Of a stretch of DNA of 64,000 nucleotides, positions 1 through 11,415 are shown piece after piece. Positions within the stretch are counted from its first letter, which is position 1; each line of letters starts with the position of its first letter. Origin of the DNA: Penelope pileata (lineage: Eukaryota; Chordata; Aves; Galliformes; Cracidae); contig WBMW01003963.1 of the NCBI GenBank assembly GCA_013396635.1, positions 390,374-454,373 on the forward strand, written 5' to 3'. The translations under genes were made by a program, and so were the position numbers. Under the pieces are notes generated by a model. It did not search any database. It was not told where the DNA came from and saw nothing but the letters and a program-made list of their open reading frames with translations.

Positions 1-75
1 CTTCCTGTGTTCCAGTTTGTGGCCATTTCCCCTTGTCCTGTCATCACACGTCATTGAAAAGAGTCTGTCCCCACC
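1..75 (-). mobile_element. CR1 LINE fragment, 3' coding region, cut by window edge
   Basis: Positions 1-75 match, base for base over much of their length, the minus-strand CR1 copy at about 50891-50960 in this same window: the reverse complement of the last part of the reverse-transcriptase reading frame, upstream of the CR1 tail. The rest of its 3' end lies left of the window. The match stops near 70-78, where mariner sequence begins, so this is the 5'-truncated end of the CR1. CR1 copies are usually 5'-truncated because target-primed reverse transcription aborts. The segment is diverged and not coding. Confidence 0.75.
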
Positions 76-402
76 CACCATATAATCTGTATTTGGCACC
101 TTCCAACTTCCATCTGTTCAGGTCAATGAAAGATGGGCTGTGTGGGCAACACTTTCCAAGCAACAATGCTTTCATAGCAGCTGTGAAACAGTTGGTCACC
201 TCCGCTAGTGCAAATTTTACGAGCATGACATGCAGGCTCTTGTTTGTCAGTGGTGAAAATGCATAGCAAATGGCGGTGACTATGTTGAAAAATACTGTTT
301 TGTAGCTGAAAATTTGCTCTATCAAATAGTGCTGTTGTGCTCTTCATATCTGTTGTAGTTTCCATGAAAATAAATAGGAGGCATTACTTTCAGCGTGACC
401 TA
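70..402 (+). mobile_element. Dead mariner (Tc1/mariner) transposon, 3' part with right terminal inverted repeat
   Basis: Translation from about 72 gives the C-terminal signature of mariner transposases: HPPY, then LAPSN-FHLF, then MKDGL-GQHFPSN. The family form of the first block is HPPYSPDLAPSDYHLF. The last Asp of that block is the third catalytic residue of the D,D34D triad. Here it is Asn (LAPSN), and the SPD upstream is also lost, so this copy cannot encode an active enzyme. The frame shifts once near 235-255. After that, the characteristic NGGDYVEK-type C-terminus reads in another frame to a stop at 356-358. The N-terminal domain and first two catalytic Asp residues are absent. Sequence after the stop carries a typical right terminal repeat. 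The family assignment is firm; the subfamily (for example the chicken Galluhop group) is not determined. Confidence 0.82.
372..402 (+). repeat. Right terminal inverted repeat of the mariner, ending at TA target dinucleotide
   Basis: The stretch AAATAGGAGGCATTACTTTC followed by AGCGTGACCTA has the layout of vertebrate mariner ends, in which GGAGGCATTACTTT precedes a short GACC-type terminus. It lies 14 bases beyond the transposase stop and ends in TA, the universal Tc1/mariner target. The matching left repeat is not in the window, so the pairing cannot be shown here. Confidence 0.6.
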
Positions 403-1488
403 AATTGCTTCAAAAATGCAATTTCTCCATTTGATGATTTTTGTGAAACATCTCTTTTTCAGAGACAGAGTAACTTTTGAGCACAGCTTTCGTACTTCCA
501 GGAGACTCTCTCTGGCATGGAACTGTAAAACACTTGATAACAAAAGTTACCTCAGCTCAGCAACCTGTTAGATTTCTTTTCAGGTTTTAAGGGTGTTTGT
601 GCAATGTGTATGTTCTCTAGATAAGTGATCTTGAAACAAAATATGTCGTTCCTACAAATGTCCATATGCATTTCTTACAGGGACAGTGAGATGTGAGGTG
701 TCTATCACGGCTGGAAATTGTAGTAGGAAGTTTCACTTCACAAGATCTGCTATAAAAGTATGAGCTGCACCATAGCATCTCTATTTAATTCAGGATCTGT
801 ACCTTCTGGTGTATTTGTAGATTTCTGGGCATAAGGAGACAGCTTCTTACATTTAAGCAATTTAGTTATTCATTAGTATTGAATCATGGAACATGAGCTG
901 GAACATACACACGTTAGCACGTTATGATTTCAGTTACATGCGAGGTTTTACATGAACCACCTGAACTATCTGCACAGGGGTATTCATTCTTTATTAAATT
1001 AAAACAAACAAACAAAAGCTAAATTTAGGCAGGCAGTGAGAGTTAGCTTTAGCTTTTTTGCCCTTTTCCTTGAAGAAGAGCTAGCATGACTCATCTTCCC
1101 TTGGAGTTTTCTAAGTAAGCCCACAACAGGTCACATGTATAAATACACCTGCTGAAGCATCAGGACATCACACTCACAGGAAGGTACACACAGTCTGTAT
1201 ATATCCTGAAGAGTTCAGGGTGACATAGAGCAATAAAAATGTCAGGATAAGGACTTCTGTCAAAATAAAGACAAACTATGGGAGGATGTAGTTCTAATCT
1301 GAACAGGGGAGATGGGCAGAGATTGTGGACATGTAGTAAGTGTGCACCTAAAAGTGGGATAAGAGTGTTTTATTAATTCTTAATTGCATTGTAGTAGGAC
1401 CAGGAAGACTATATTTGAGTAGCAGCCCTTCATATTGAGTTCGGTACGAATGCATAAGTAGGCAGAGTCCCTGTTCCAATTATAGTCA
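403..1488. other. Unique non-coding DNA, no feature recognised
   Basis: AT-rich sequence. No repeat family, RNA gene or coding homology was recognised. No reading frame here is long enough or conserved enough in appearance to support a gene. Confidence 0.5.
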
Positions 1489-1590
1489 ATACTTTTGCCA
1501 TCCCAGAGGGCTCACAAATCCAGAGTTCAGGCCCTCAAAATACTTTTGCCATCCCAGAGGGCTCACAAATCCAGAGTTAAGGCCCTCAAA
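1489..1590. repeat. Two-copy tandem duplication, 51-bp unit
   Basis: Two head-to-tail copies of a 51-bp unit (1489-1539 and 1540-1590), each starting ATACTTTTGCCATCCCAGAG. They differ at a single base (C to A, in the GAGTT-C/A-AGG segment). Because 51 is divisible by three, the minus-strand frame repeats a 17-residue peptide, but no coding evidence supports that frame. The near identity indicates a young, possibly polymorphic, replication-slippage or unequal-exchange event. Confidence 0.95.
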
Positions 1591-4500
1591 ACCTTGAGAC
1601 TGGCACAAAAACAATGAAATTGAAAAAAAATCCACAACTGGGGTTATTTTTATTTGCCTTCTGGAATCTAAGCCTTTCCAATACACTTGAGTCATGTTTT
1701 CTCCACAGCCCTAAGGAGTGGAAATGTAGGTCTCGCCTATATGGGATTATTTTTTTGTCATACCCAAACATTTGACTTTAAATAGGCACAGTTAGATCAG
1801 TACAGCCCCTTCCTCCCATTGGTCACTTGCACTGGGACCTAGCTGATGCGACTTGGGCAAAGTTATCACTCAACTCAAATCCAAAAAGTAGCCCAAGTAT
1901 GGACTTGTAATGGAGTTGTAATGTTCCAGGATAGTTATATCAGTACAGTTTCATGCCTACTGACATGGAATATAGCTGTGAGAATCTTTTGGCAGAAAGA
2001 GGTGCTGCTTAAACCCTACATCCCACCCACCCCCAAAAAATAACAACAAAAAAAAACCCACCCCAACCATAAATTATGAAAAAAACACAACTCTATGAGT
2101 TGAATTCTAAATGTTGAAGCAAAAGTTGACCAACTCTATATCACCACATGCAATTCTAGCAATGCATTGAATTTAATTTATCCTCAGCTGGCAAAATTAA
2201 GTATCTACATGAGCCAAAAAATACTTTACTGGTGTATCTTGTTGGGTTGTAAATTAAGAAATTCTAATTCATCAGATTTATACTTTACATTTGGCCTTAA
2301 GACCACCAATGTTCTTCTGCTTCATGACTCCCCATTCTTCATATGTTATTGTGCTGTTTTTCTGGATTATCACTCCAACCTCGTGCCAGTATAACATGCT
2401 AGTATACTCACTGCAGTGGGATGGATCTAGAGGCAGAGCACAAAAAAGCGGTGTGTTTCAGAGAGCAATTCTAGGGTTCTGAGTGTAACCAAGAGGTTAA
2501 TAAATATTTCCTGCTATTAACTCATCATGGATAAACAACCTTTATACCATCATTCATTTCCACACACAGACTCCATGCTCCCCTGTTTTTGTCACTCTCT
2601 AAGCTGCTGCAGACAGACTTTTTTCAGATGAGTTTTCTCCCATGTTGTGTTCTTCTATTTTCAATGTAGTTGCATTGTTTAGGGGAATTTAGCAACTGAA
2701 AGACCTCAGAGTAACAGGGATTCTGATCCTGCAAAGGTAACATACCCCATAGGGCTGACTAGAAAAAAGCAATGGCTTGTGAAAAGCCCCAAGGTCATTT
2801 TCTAATAAGCCAGATATTGCTATATACATGGGTAAACAATAGATATTTATAGTTCAGTTTTCTTTCAGGTGCCTTATCTGAACCTCATTCAAACCTCCTG
2901 GCACTAATTGAATCAGGCCAGAAATCCTGCAAAAATCTCTTTAATATTTCTTTTGATGGCAATTACAGCCAGTGGACGCCGGAGGTTTTTTGGATGTTGC
3001 ACTCAAGCATGGGTCTTAGAAAAACAGAACATCAGGAGAAAACAGATTAGAGGCCAAAATCCTCAGGTGTCCTCATCTTGTAGTAAAAGCTTGTTCTACC
3101 TGTTGCTGCATGTGGTAGTTTCTCCATTCATCTGCCCATCTCCTGTACTCATCTGGTCTCTCTATTCTCTGATCCCTATTTCCCCCAGTTTTCATTTTCC
3201 ATTTTTCTCCCCTTTTTCTCCCTTGCATTGTTTTCTTCCATTTTCTTTACATTATGTTGTCCTTCTCTTGCTGCAAAGTCAACAGTCAGATCTGCAGAAG
3301 GCAGCTGGGGCTGAGATCACCGAGCATCTGTGATCTGCTCCTTTACCCCACTGAATTTTTGAAGCTGCTGGGATTGCTTGAGCTAACACTATAATCCCAC
3401 TCCATCTGCACATCCTTTCCACTGACCTTTTCACTCTAATTTTTCCATTTAGTTCTCTTTTATATATATTTCTCCTTTCTGATTTTCTGGGTTTTGTTCT
3501 TTTCTGTTCTATTTATTTATAATTTTACTTAGACTCTTTCCTGACGAGCAAATGTCCTTCTCACACATGCTACAAAATAAGTTGGTTGTCAAGAGACATA
3601 ATGTTATTTGTTCTTTGAAATAATGTATAAAGTATTGTTGCTTATGTTAAGAAGCATGTCAAGAAACATTAAAACCCCCTGTTTTAATGCTTGATGCCTC
3701 TTTAACTGTCATCCAGAGATGACCGGTGAGCACATGGATCCTTGCCAGCACTTGTGACTTAGATCTCTCTATCAATGCCTACACTGCAACATTACTCCCG
3801 CGTAGCAAGGATTTATTAATACTTTATTAACACTTGCGCCAATGTGCCTCTAGGATAGTTTACTGCTGGGAACAACCTGGGGTTGCAATGTGCTCTTGGA
3901 ACCACTGACAGCCTTTAATAATGTTGGGTATGAGCTTGATATGAAAAGTAAAAAAATAGAGGTAGGTACCTCTTTCATTCTGCTTATGTTTAAAATAGGG
4001 CCTAGTTTTGCTCAAAATTTGGCTGGATATGCAAAAAACAAAGGTTTTCAGTGCCCAGTCCTAAAAAGTTTACTGCAAATTACAATTTTGGCCCTACAAG
4101 GGCTTAGTTTACATGACAGAATTTTGCTGTAAAGGCAGCTGCAACTCCTGGAAGCAAAATGAAAATGGCAAAATCCAGGCAAATGAATAGAAATATTCAG
4201 CGAGGTCTGAATTTTTCACAATGTCTCAGTAGAAAATTAAGTAGTTTAAAAGAATATAGGAAATCTGAAACTGAACCCTTCATGGAAGTCATCATCCTGC
4301 ATTGCACAAAACTAGGTGCTCCTATTGAGCTCCCCATCTGAGATCTAAGGATCTAGTCATTTAATTGCTATGAGAGGAGATCAACAACTGATTAGCTAGA
4401 TTAAAATTGCTCATAGCAATTCTGTGGCCAGCACTGAAGCAGGTCTAAAGCTCCATTTGCAAAGAATAATATATCCAGCATGGCTGGTTGTGATAATAGC

Positions 4501-4595
4501 CTCAAAGTTAGGAGCCACGTTCAACCAGTTCCAGATCATCCTTCTGAAATTTTTAACTCACTGAATCTGCTTTGCTGCTCTTCATCCCCCTCACA
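1591..4595. other. Unique non-coding DNA with a pyrimidine-rich tract
   Basis: No gene or known repeat was recognised. An A-rich patch lies at about 2033-2062, and a long pyrimidine-rich tract lies at about 3155-3262. A 141-codon open frame at 2908-3333 spans the pyrimidine tract and is rich in Ser/Leu/Phe/Pro only because of that composition. A short dyad with 7-bp arms, AGAGGTA-GG-TACCTCT, is at 3958-3973. Confidence 0.45.
3155..3262 (+). repeat. Pyrimidine-rich (C/T) tract
   Basis: Over about 100 bases the + strand is dominated by C and T, with runs such as TTTTTCTCCCCTTTTTCTCC. Such tracts are common low-complexity sequence. They can act as polypyrimidine tracts at splice acceptors, but no convincing exon follows directly. 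Confidence 0.6.
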
Positions 4596-4680
4596 GAAAT
4601 CACAGAATCACAGAATTGTAGGGGTTGGAAGGGACCTCGAGAGATCATCGAGTCCAACCCCCTCTGCTCACACAGAGCAT
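4596..4680 (-). mobile_element. CR1 LINE 3'-terminal fragment
   Basis: Begins with the CR1 tail in reverse orientation (AATCACAGAATCACAGAATT) and continues GGGGTTGGAAGGGACCTC, then GAGATCATCGAGTCCAACCC. This is the same 3' untranslated block seen at 50656-50735. The copy is truncated within about 85 bp, so it contains no coding sequence. Confidence 0.88.
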
Positions 4681-7600
4681 ATATCTAAATCCAAGTAAGC
4701 AGTGATTCATATCAAGCATCTATATGTTTTTGGGGGTGTTTTTTTCCCCAGATTAGTGAAAGTGCTAACTAGCCTGTTATTCTCCTAGACTCCCAATACA
4801 CATACTGTTTAGTACTATTGAGATAAAGGGAACTAAATCAACACATGTACTATTATCAAACAAAAGAGGCCAGATTAAGTCTCTTCAGGTACACGATTTC
4901 AGCATCAGAAGCTCTTATCTGATCTTTTATCTGAATTACTCTTTCAGGAAGACAGTGGGATCATTAACTCAAATAGTCATCATTATGTGCTTCAGATATT
5001 CTCATGCCTGTCTGCTTTGTGTACCTAAAGAGAACACTCTGATGTGAGATTGGTATCAAGATTTCCCGTAAGATCTGCAAACTTCTGTGGAAAAACAGGG
5101 CAGCGGCTATGGGACTTAATGAGAGACACTAAACTCATTCTGCCCTCAGAGAAGTGGAGTCTGAGAGGATGTGCACATTGCCAAATAATTCCACTTGCTA
5201 TTCAAACATGAGAAGAAAAAATGGGCTCAGTGTTTGGAGAAAGGGGATGAAAAATATGAAAACAGAATTGAGCACAGAAAGAACAAAACACAAGCTAGTT
5301 TACTCATGACAATGCTGTAAATCAGCTTTTAGAATAATGTCGAGGGAAAAAAAAAACAACTCACATCACAAAAAAACCTTGTGCAGAAGGGTATGTGCTA
5401 TAGAACAGAAAGGAGCAGTTAAATGCTGCACAGCTTTTTTAGTATCTGCAGGGGCTTTCTGATACGTTTATATAATTGTTATGGTTTACTGTGCTGTATG
5501 TGACCAGACACAAGTGAAAAGACACTCACAGAGGACACTGCATGGTGGTTGATGGGCAGGGGAAAGTCCAGCAGGGCTGCACCATGGCACAGCATCAGCT
5601 CTGCCTATGCACTGAAATGCAAATGTGCGTCGTTGTTGTTGGCTACAGCAGTAAGACTGAAATTGGAGGAAGCAGATGCTGTAATCTGATGATGATGTTG
5701 TTCTTGCTGAGTCTGAAGAATCACTTCAAGAGCTAGTAATGAGAGTCGCTGAAGCTAGTGTTGATTACAGACTACATCAGAATGTAAAAAAATAAAGGTG
5801 ATGACACTTCTGAAACGGCGTATTACAGCCACAATACAAAGAAAGACACTAAGCAATGAAGGAAATTCTGTTTCTAGCAGATAGAGGATAAAAATGGAGA
5901 ACTCCATTTCTAGGAGGAAGACATCTCATTCTATATTCAAACATAAGAACATATGACTATTAAAGATCCCTGAAGGAGAATGTGCACACAAGACCAGGTG
6001 AATCTCTGCACTGCTGGGAGAGGAGAATATGAGCGCATTAGAAACGCAGCAGGCAGGTCAGAAAAGCTGTGAGGGTTTGTAACATCAGGCTCCCTACAAA
6101 TACCATGAGAATCCCACCAGAACAGACTTGGGGTAAAGCAGTGAAAATGCTTTTAAAACAATTTCTTCAGAAGGGAGCAAAAAGCAGTAATGCAAGAAGA
6201 AAGCAAAGGGAGTATTTTGATTTAAGCTGAATGGGGGTCCCAGATGGAGACTGAAGGATTATTGGACAGGTTTTACAAACCTGCTAGCCTCATGGTCATG
6301 GTAACTTGTCAAACAGTTCCAGCTGTAATTTTTTATCCAAATTCTTTTTCTGTAGGTCAAACAGGAGGTTATGTGAGGCACAGATACTGCGGCCTATTGA
6401 GAGGTAGAGAAGGGAGAGTGGGAGGACACAGAAAGCAAAATAGTAAAAGCTGAGCAAAGGGTTATGGGGAGCATCTGCATAAAAAGGAGTCTTCAAGAAG
6501 TGGCCAAAAGGAATTAGAAGACCCCAATGCCTCATCTACATATTTTGGAGGTTTGGACTGTTTGGATATAGAGTTTTGGATATTTTGGACAGCTCCTTCA
6601 GTCCAGCCTTAGTTGTGCTCTGTCCCTGATCTACTTTATTTTGTCCCTTGGATTACTGTTCTGTTAGTTCTGGATGTGCATGCAGGAGATGTCGGTTTTC
6701 AGCTTCTTCAGCAGTGAAATATTAAGTCTCTTCACTGCAATATTTTATCATATTGCACATTGGCCAGTAGCCACATAATTTCCAGTTCATCACCACCACC
6801 ATCAATCAGACATGAGTGCTGAGGAAGTGGAAGAGTTTTAGCAAACTTAGAGGGAATCCTAAGTCCTTGCACTGCAATTGACTCCTGTTTTTAACTGACC
6901 ATTCACGAAACAAAGGATTCTCCATGGCTACCTACCCCAAGGCAATTGAAAATGATCACAAATGATCCCATTTGCACACTGGGACCAACTGAAAATGGAA
7001 AAGCTCTAGAGCATGTATTCTAGAAGAGCTGATGACCCAGGTTATGTCCCTTTAAGTGTCATTGCTGTGTCACACTACTTCTGACACATTATGTCATGTG
7101 TGGTTTGATTTCAGAGAGCAGGCAGTCTCCGAGCCAAGCACACAGCAGATGTTGAAGAGACCAGGTGGCCACAAGAAATGCGTAATTTTAGATCTCTCCA
7201 AATAGTTCAGCAGCCAGGCTTCTGCACTGCTTCTGTATCTCCAGTCCAAATCTCTGACAGCAAAAACAGCAACTTCGATTTTCCAAAAAGCATCATCAAA
7301 CATGTTTAATTGTCTCTTGATCCTTAGGATTTATCCACTTGGGTTTGTATTAGAAGGATGGGTGAGGGACTAGCAGGGAGGGTGATAGCAGCACAAGTAC
7401 CTCTTAGCTAGCTACTTGTCAGGCTTAATGCAGTCACAATTGCCAACCTGCATCTGCTGTTCCAGCGAAGCTGGTTTAGTTAACTCTGCCAGCTTCCCAC
7501 TTCCCATCCTCTCCAATACAAGTAATTTTGATGCTGTCTCTACTCCCACCTTCCTGTAGTTCAGTCATTTATCCTTGGCCTCAATTCTGATTGAGTTTAG

Positions 7601-9394
7601 GGCAAGCTACTACTGTTAAAGTTGAAGATTGCTTTGGTATCAGTACCATCAGCAATGGTTATCCACACTAAATATGCTGCATAACACAATTAATGTGAGC
7701 ATAGTTCATTCATAACTGCAGCTGTCTAAGTTAGGTGTTTAGACTAAACTAGCTGTAAAAGCTCTCTCTGTCGTTCACAGAGACAGAGCTGCTCTTCTAG
7801 ATTTTAATCCCACCTATCCCAGACACCCATTTTAGGAGAGAGAAACATCAGCGGCCTCTCTGTGATTCTCTATCCATTGACTGTAGAGGGAGCCTAGTTG
7901 ATAAGCATAGATTCAAAGGCGAAAGTTTAGAAGTGCAGTGAGATAAATCCTAACCCATCATATCCTTCATTGTGTTAGTTACCGTGTTATATTCCCTTGT
8001 CCATTGTGAAAGTAAAGCAGGTGCAGAAATGTCATCATACACATCTATAGTTGAGGGGTTCATTCATGGTCAAAAACAATTAAGAACCACCAGTTTTGTA
8101 TCTCAGGTAGTGATCTTTGGATGCCTGCACCAATTTCCTCACCAGATTTTCAACAAGTGATGAAGCAATTGCTCGTAGAGAATGCTTCCTTCCTCTACTA
8201 CTCAATGACAATATGTCAAGGCAGAAGTAAGGAGTTCAGGAAGTTGGGCCAGTTGCTGTTCTTCAAGGCTCAATAAATATGTGCCATACATTATTTTGAT
8301 TTAGGCATCTTCCAGCAGTCAAAGCTCCCTGGATTTTCAAGAAATAGACTGTGCTGCACCAAAGTCTAGCTGCACTTGTGCTACCAACAGCAGAACTCCT
8401 TTTCACCTATAAATTTCAGTAGATTTCAGTTCTTTGTGTTCCTGCCCAACTCTATATCTACAGAAGAGTCACTTTACTTTTTCTTGTATTCTGGAGCCAA
8501 GGAGTTCATTTTAGGTAATAAATCCTGCATATTAGTAGCATTATCCAAGGAAGCAGTAACTGCAGTGATATAGAAAAGGTACTATTTTTCTCAGTCATGA
8601 TTTAGGTCACAGCTTCATCAGATTGGTTATTGCTATAGCAACCACAGCTTTTCCTTTTGTACAGAGACTTCTAACAGTATTCCACAAGGTAAAAGAAACA
8701 TTCTGAAACACTGGAGATAAACCAAAGACATAAAGGTGTGCAGCCAATCAAGGTAAAAAGAAAAACAAAAGCAATCTACTTGTACCTTAAAGATTTACCT
8801 AACATCTCATTGCAAAACAGAAAGGACAGAAGTAATGAAAATAAATATAACAAGTGTTTCACAGACACTGGTAGAAGTGAAATTGTGGTAAGGCTATTAG
8901 AGCTCAGAGCACAAAGGACTCTTTCCTCTGGCACAGAAGGTCACAGATTTAGCTCCTGAGAAGAGAAAATCCAAGCATACTTCATTTACTGTGCTACTGC
9001 ACTAGAATAAGCACCTTTAATTATTTTAGTCTCTCTCTCTGCTTTGCAGACACTGACAAAGCCTTGCAAAGGCAGGGTTCTTATTTATTACCTAGCTCCT
9101 GTAGTACGCTTTATTTAACCAGTCTTGCCAACACAATGATTCCTTAGGAAACTTTGTCCCTCACTGCAAATTATGTCCTATTAATTTAAAGAAGCAGAGA
9201 CAAAAATTAACTTTTTGCCCCTTTTGCCACAGACCTGCTATGGACCATTAAAAATGTACCAATCCTACAAGTTAGACGTACTTTAAGTTGGCTGGTATAA
9301 ACTGTAAAATCCATGCCTATAACAAAAAAAGTTTTCTGGTTGCCTTTTAGCTGGGTTAATGTATGAGGGGAAAAAAAAAATCTTTAGCTAATAG
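4681..9394. other. Unique non-coding DNA, no gene recognised
   Basis: About 4.7 kb of unique AT-rich sequence. The only local structures seen are A-tracts (for example 5347-5357) and a bulged hairpin at 7760-7790, listed separately. Short open frames occur on both strands at the density expected by chance, and none shows a recognisable domain. Confidence 0.45.
7760..7790 (+). repeat. Bulged hairpin, 12-bp stem with 5-nt loop
   Basis: AGCTCTCTCTGT (7760-7771) pairs with ACAGAG-AC-AGAGCT (7777-7790) around the loop CGTTC. This gives six pairs, a two-base AC bulge, then six more pairs. The stem does not extend outward. It is too short for a canonical microRNA precursor, and no function is claimed. 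Confidence 0.7.
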
Positions 9395-9595
9395 TCAGCA
9401 CTTGCATAGTGGAGCTCTTTTCATCTCCAGAGTGCTTTCCAATATTAACTAATTAAGTTTAACCCATTCCTGGAAGGGGGACATCATGAATCTTTTACTG
9501 ATGAGAAATGAGGGAATAAGATTTGAGTGGTGTAATCACCAAAGTCAGCTAAAATCATCGATAGCCAAGGCTCTGCATTTCCTCACAAGACATTC
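9395..9595 (+). mobile_element. Probable ancient amniote SINE/LINE-derived repeat (old, degenerate)
   Basis: The segment runs CACTTGCATAG, then CTCTTTTCATCTCCAGAGTG, then CTTTCCAATATTAACTAATT, then an acidic-type block (GATGAGAAATGAGGGAATAAG). This order resembles old amniote elements of the form 'catagcgcctttcatc-cagagcgctttacaaacattaactaatt', later 'gatgaggaaactgaggca'. The resemblance comes from memory of repeat consensus sequences and is degenerate. The exact family (MIR/AmnSINE/L3-type) cannot be named. A shorter similar piece lies at 30957-31008. Confidence 0.35.
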
Positions 9596-11092
9596 TCAGA
9601 ATCTCAGGTTCGTCCCTTCCTAAGGTGGTAGCAGGGAATAGACCAAATGGCACATTTTAGGACCATACATGTTTGTTAAACATTGCTGCTGTGAGGTGTC
9701 GTTTTGCAGACAATGAGGCCCCAATCCAGCAAAGAAATCTGAGTACTGTATTCAGTTAATATTTATCCTGAAAAGCCTGTGCTGAAGACATAGCTCTTGG
9801 CATAGTGCTGTCTGTGGCATACAACCCTAACAAAGGACAAACAGCATATTGCTTAGCAGTAAGTACCAACGGAGGAGCTCTGCTCTAGTCATTTTACGTA
9901 TACTTCTGCAAACACAAACTGAAGTTTGGGCTGAAATAATCGTTCCTCAGTATGCCATCATATATACAGCCATACTGTCATTCTTTCGATCAGTTGAGAT
10001 TTATCCACATTTCATAATATTTACTTACTAATGTTTCCTTCTTTTGGCTGTACTTGCTGAACTATATAACTTTCTTTTTATCTATTGATTTAACTGTATG
10101 TATTGCTGCAAATTGTTAGATAATCTACATGTACTCACGGCTCTAAAATCTTCTGGCTTTTACCTCAGTAAGGCCAAAATTAAAATGATTACATTAAAAT
10201 GTTGAAGCACTTTCCTGGGATAATAACTCTGAAGAAGTCCTCCAGGACTGCAGAAATTTATTTTTTAAAAACTATTGCAAGCTGAGGTTTGCATTATACG
10301 CAGAAGCTAGACTGTTTGCTTTATTAACACAGTTGTCTGTCAGCCCGCTTGTACTGCATCCAGTGTAATTACCTGCCTTCCCGACACAGATGCATCAACA
10401 TATATTTTCAGTCTACATACCAGACTCTGAGTCCAGCGATCAGACATCACCCTGATCCCACAGATTTAGACTGTTGTGAGAACTGCCATGAAACACAATT
10501 TCCATTTAATTAAAGGCAGTACAAACATTCCAGTTTCTATGGCTACATCCATCCTAGTACATAAAACGGGCTGGGGCCCGTTCTTTGCCCTGATGGCAAG
10601 TGGCAAGGCATGGCTTGTAACCCTACAGCTAAATCCTCCTTTCTCCATCCTGCCTCCTGGGAACAGTCTCCAGGTAGTGCTGTTGCCTGGATTGTGTCTG
10701 GACATCATGTGGAAGCATGATGGCAAGGGCTAAAAATGTGCCAGGGAAATTGCTAATGATTAATCAGTACAAACCACAGCAGAAAGTGCTTGAATCCCTG
10801 CCCTATTCCTCTTAGTGTACCAGTGTATCTACTATAGTAAATAAAATAAAACAAACTGGAGTTTGGAGGGGGACTCATATCCCCACAGCAGAACCCTCCA
10901 GGTCTTCTAGAGCAGATTTCTGACCCACCCTAATGTGACCAGCCTCCAAGTAATGATGTGGTTGATGACACTTTTGCATGTTCATTTTTCCCCCATAGAT
11001 GCAACCTGCATGCCTTTTTAGGAAACAAGACAACATGGTTGGCTTCTAAATATGAGTTTAAGAAAGACTGAATGCTCTTCAAGCAACGGGGA
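9596..11092. other. Unique non-coding DNA, no feature recognised
   Basis: No repeat, RNA or gene was recognised. Overlapping open frames on both strands at 10466-10733 reflect a locally stop-poor stretch and match no family known to me. Confidence 0.45.
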
Positions 11093-11415
11093 GATGGGCT
11101 TGTTCTGCATGGAGGCTCCGGGGAAGACCAAACTGTGGCTCTCCAGGGCTTGAAGGAGCTTACAAGCAGGAGGCAGACCGACTATTTACATGGGCAGATA
11201 GTGATAGGACAAGTGGGAATGGCTTTAAACTGAAAGAGGGGAGATTTAGGTTAGATGTTAGGAAGAAATTCCTTACTCAGAGGGTGATGAGACCCTGGCA
11301 CGGGCTGCCCAGAGAGCTGTGGAAGCCCCATCCCTGGCGGTGTTTAAGGCAAGGCTGGATGGAGCCCTGGGCAGCCTGAGTTGGTGGGGGGCAGCCCTAC
11401 CCACGGACGAACAGG
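11093..11415 (+). mobile_element. CR1 LINE fragment, end of RT frame plus start of 3' region
   Basis: From GAGATGGGCTTGTTCTGCAT onward the order of blocks is that of the CR1 ORF2 C-terminus: AGGCTCCGGGGAAGACC, GTGGCTCTCCAG, GATAGTGATAGGACAAG, TTTAAACTGAAAGAGGGGAG, then CGGGCTGCCCAGAGAGCTGT and GGCTGGATGGAGCCCTGGGC. Frameshifts and substitutions are frequent, so the copy is old. Similarity fades near 11415, short of the terminal ATTCTATG units, which are missing. It is truncated at both ends. Confidence 0.85.

Noticed and set aside
1486..1695. 17-residue repeat peptide on the minus strand as a coding repeat
   Set aside because: It arises only because the 51-bp DNA duplication is divisible by three.
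2908..3333. 141-codon open frame as a small membrane protein
   Set aside because: Its hydrophobic, Ser/Pro/Phe-rich composition is produced by the pyrimidine tract; no homology.
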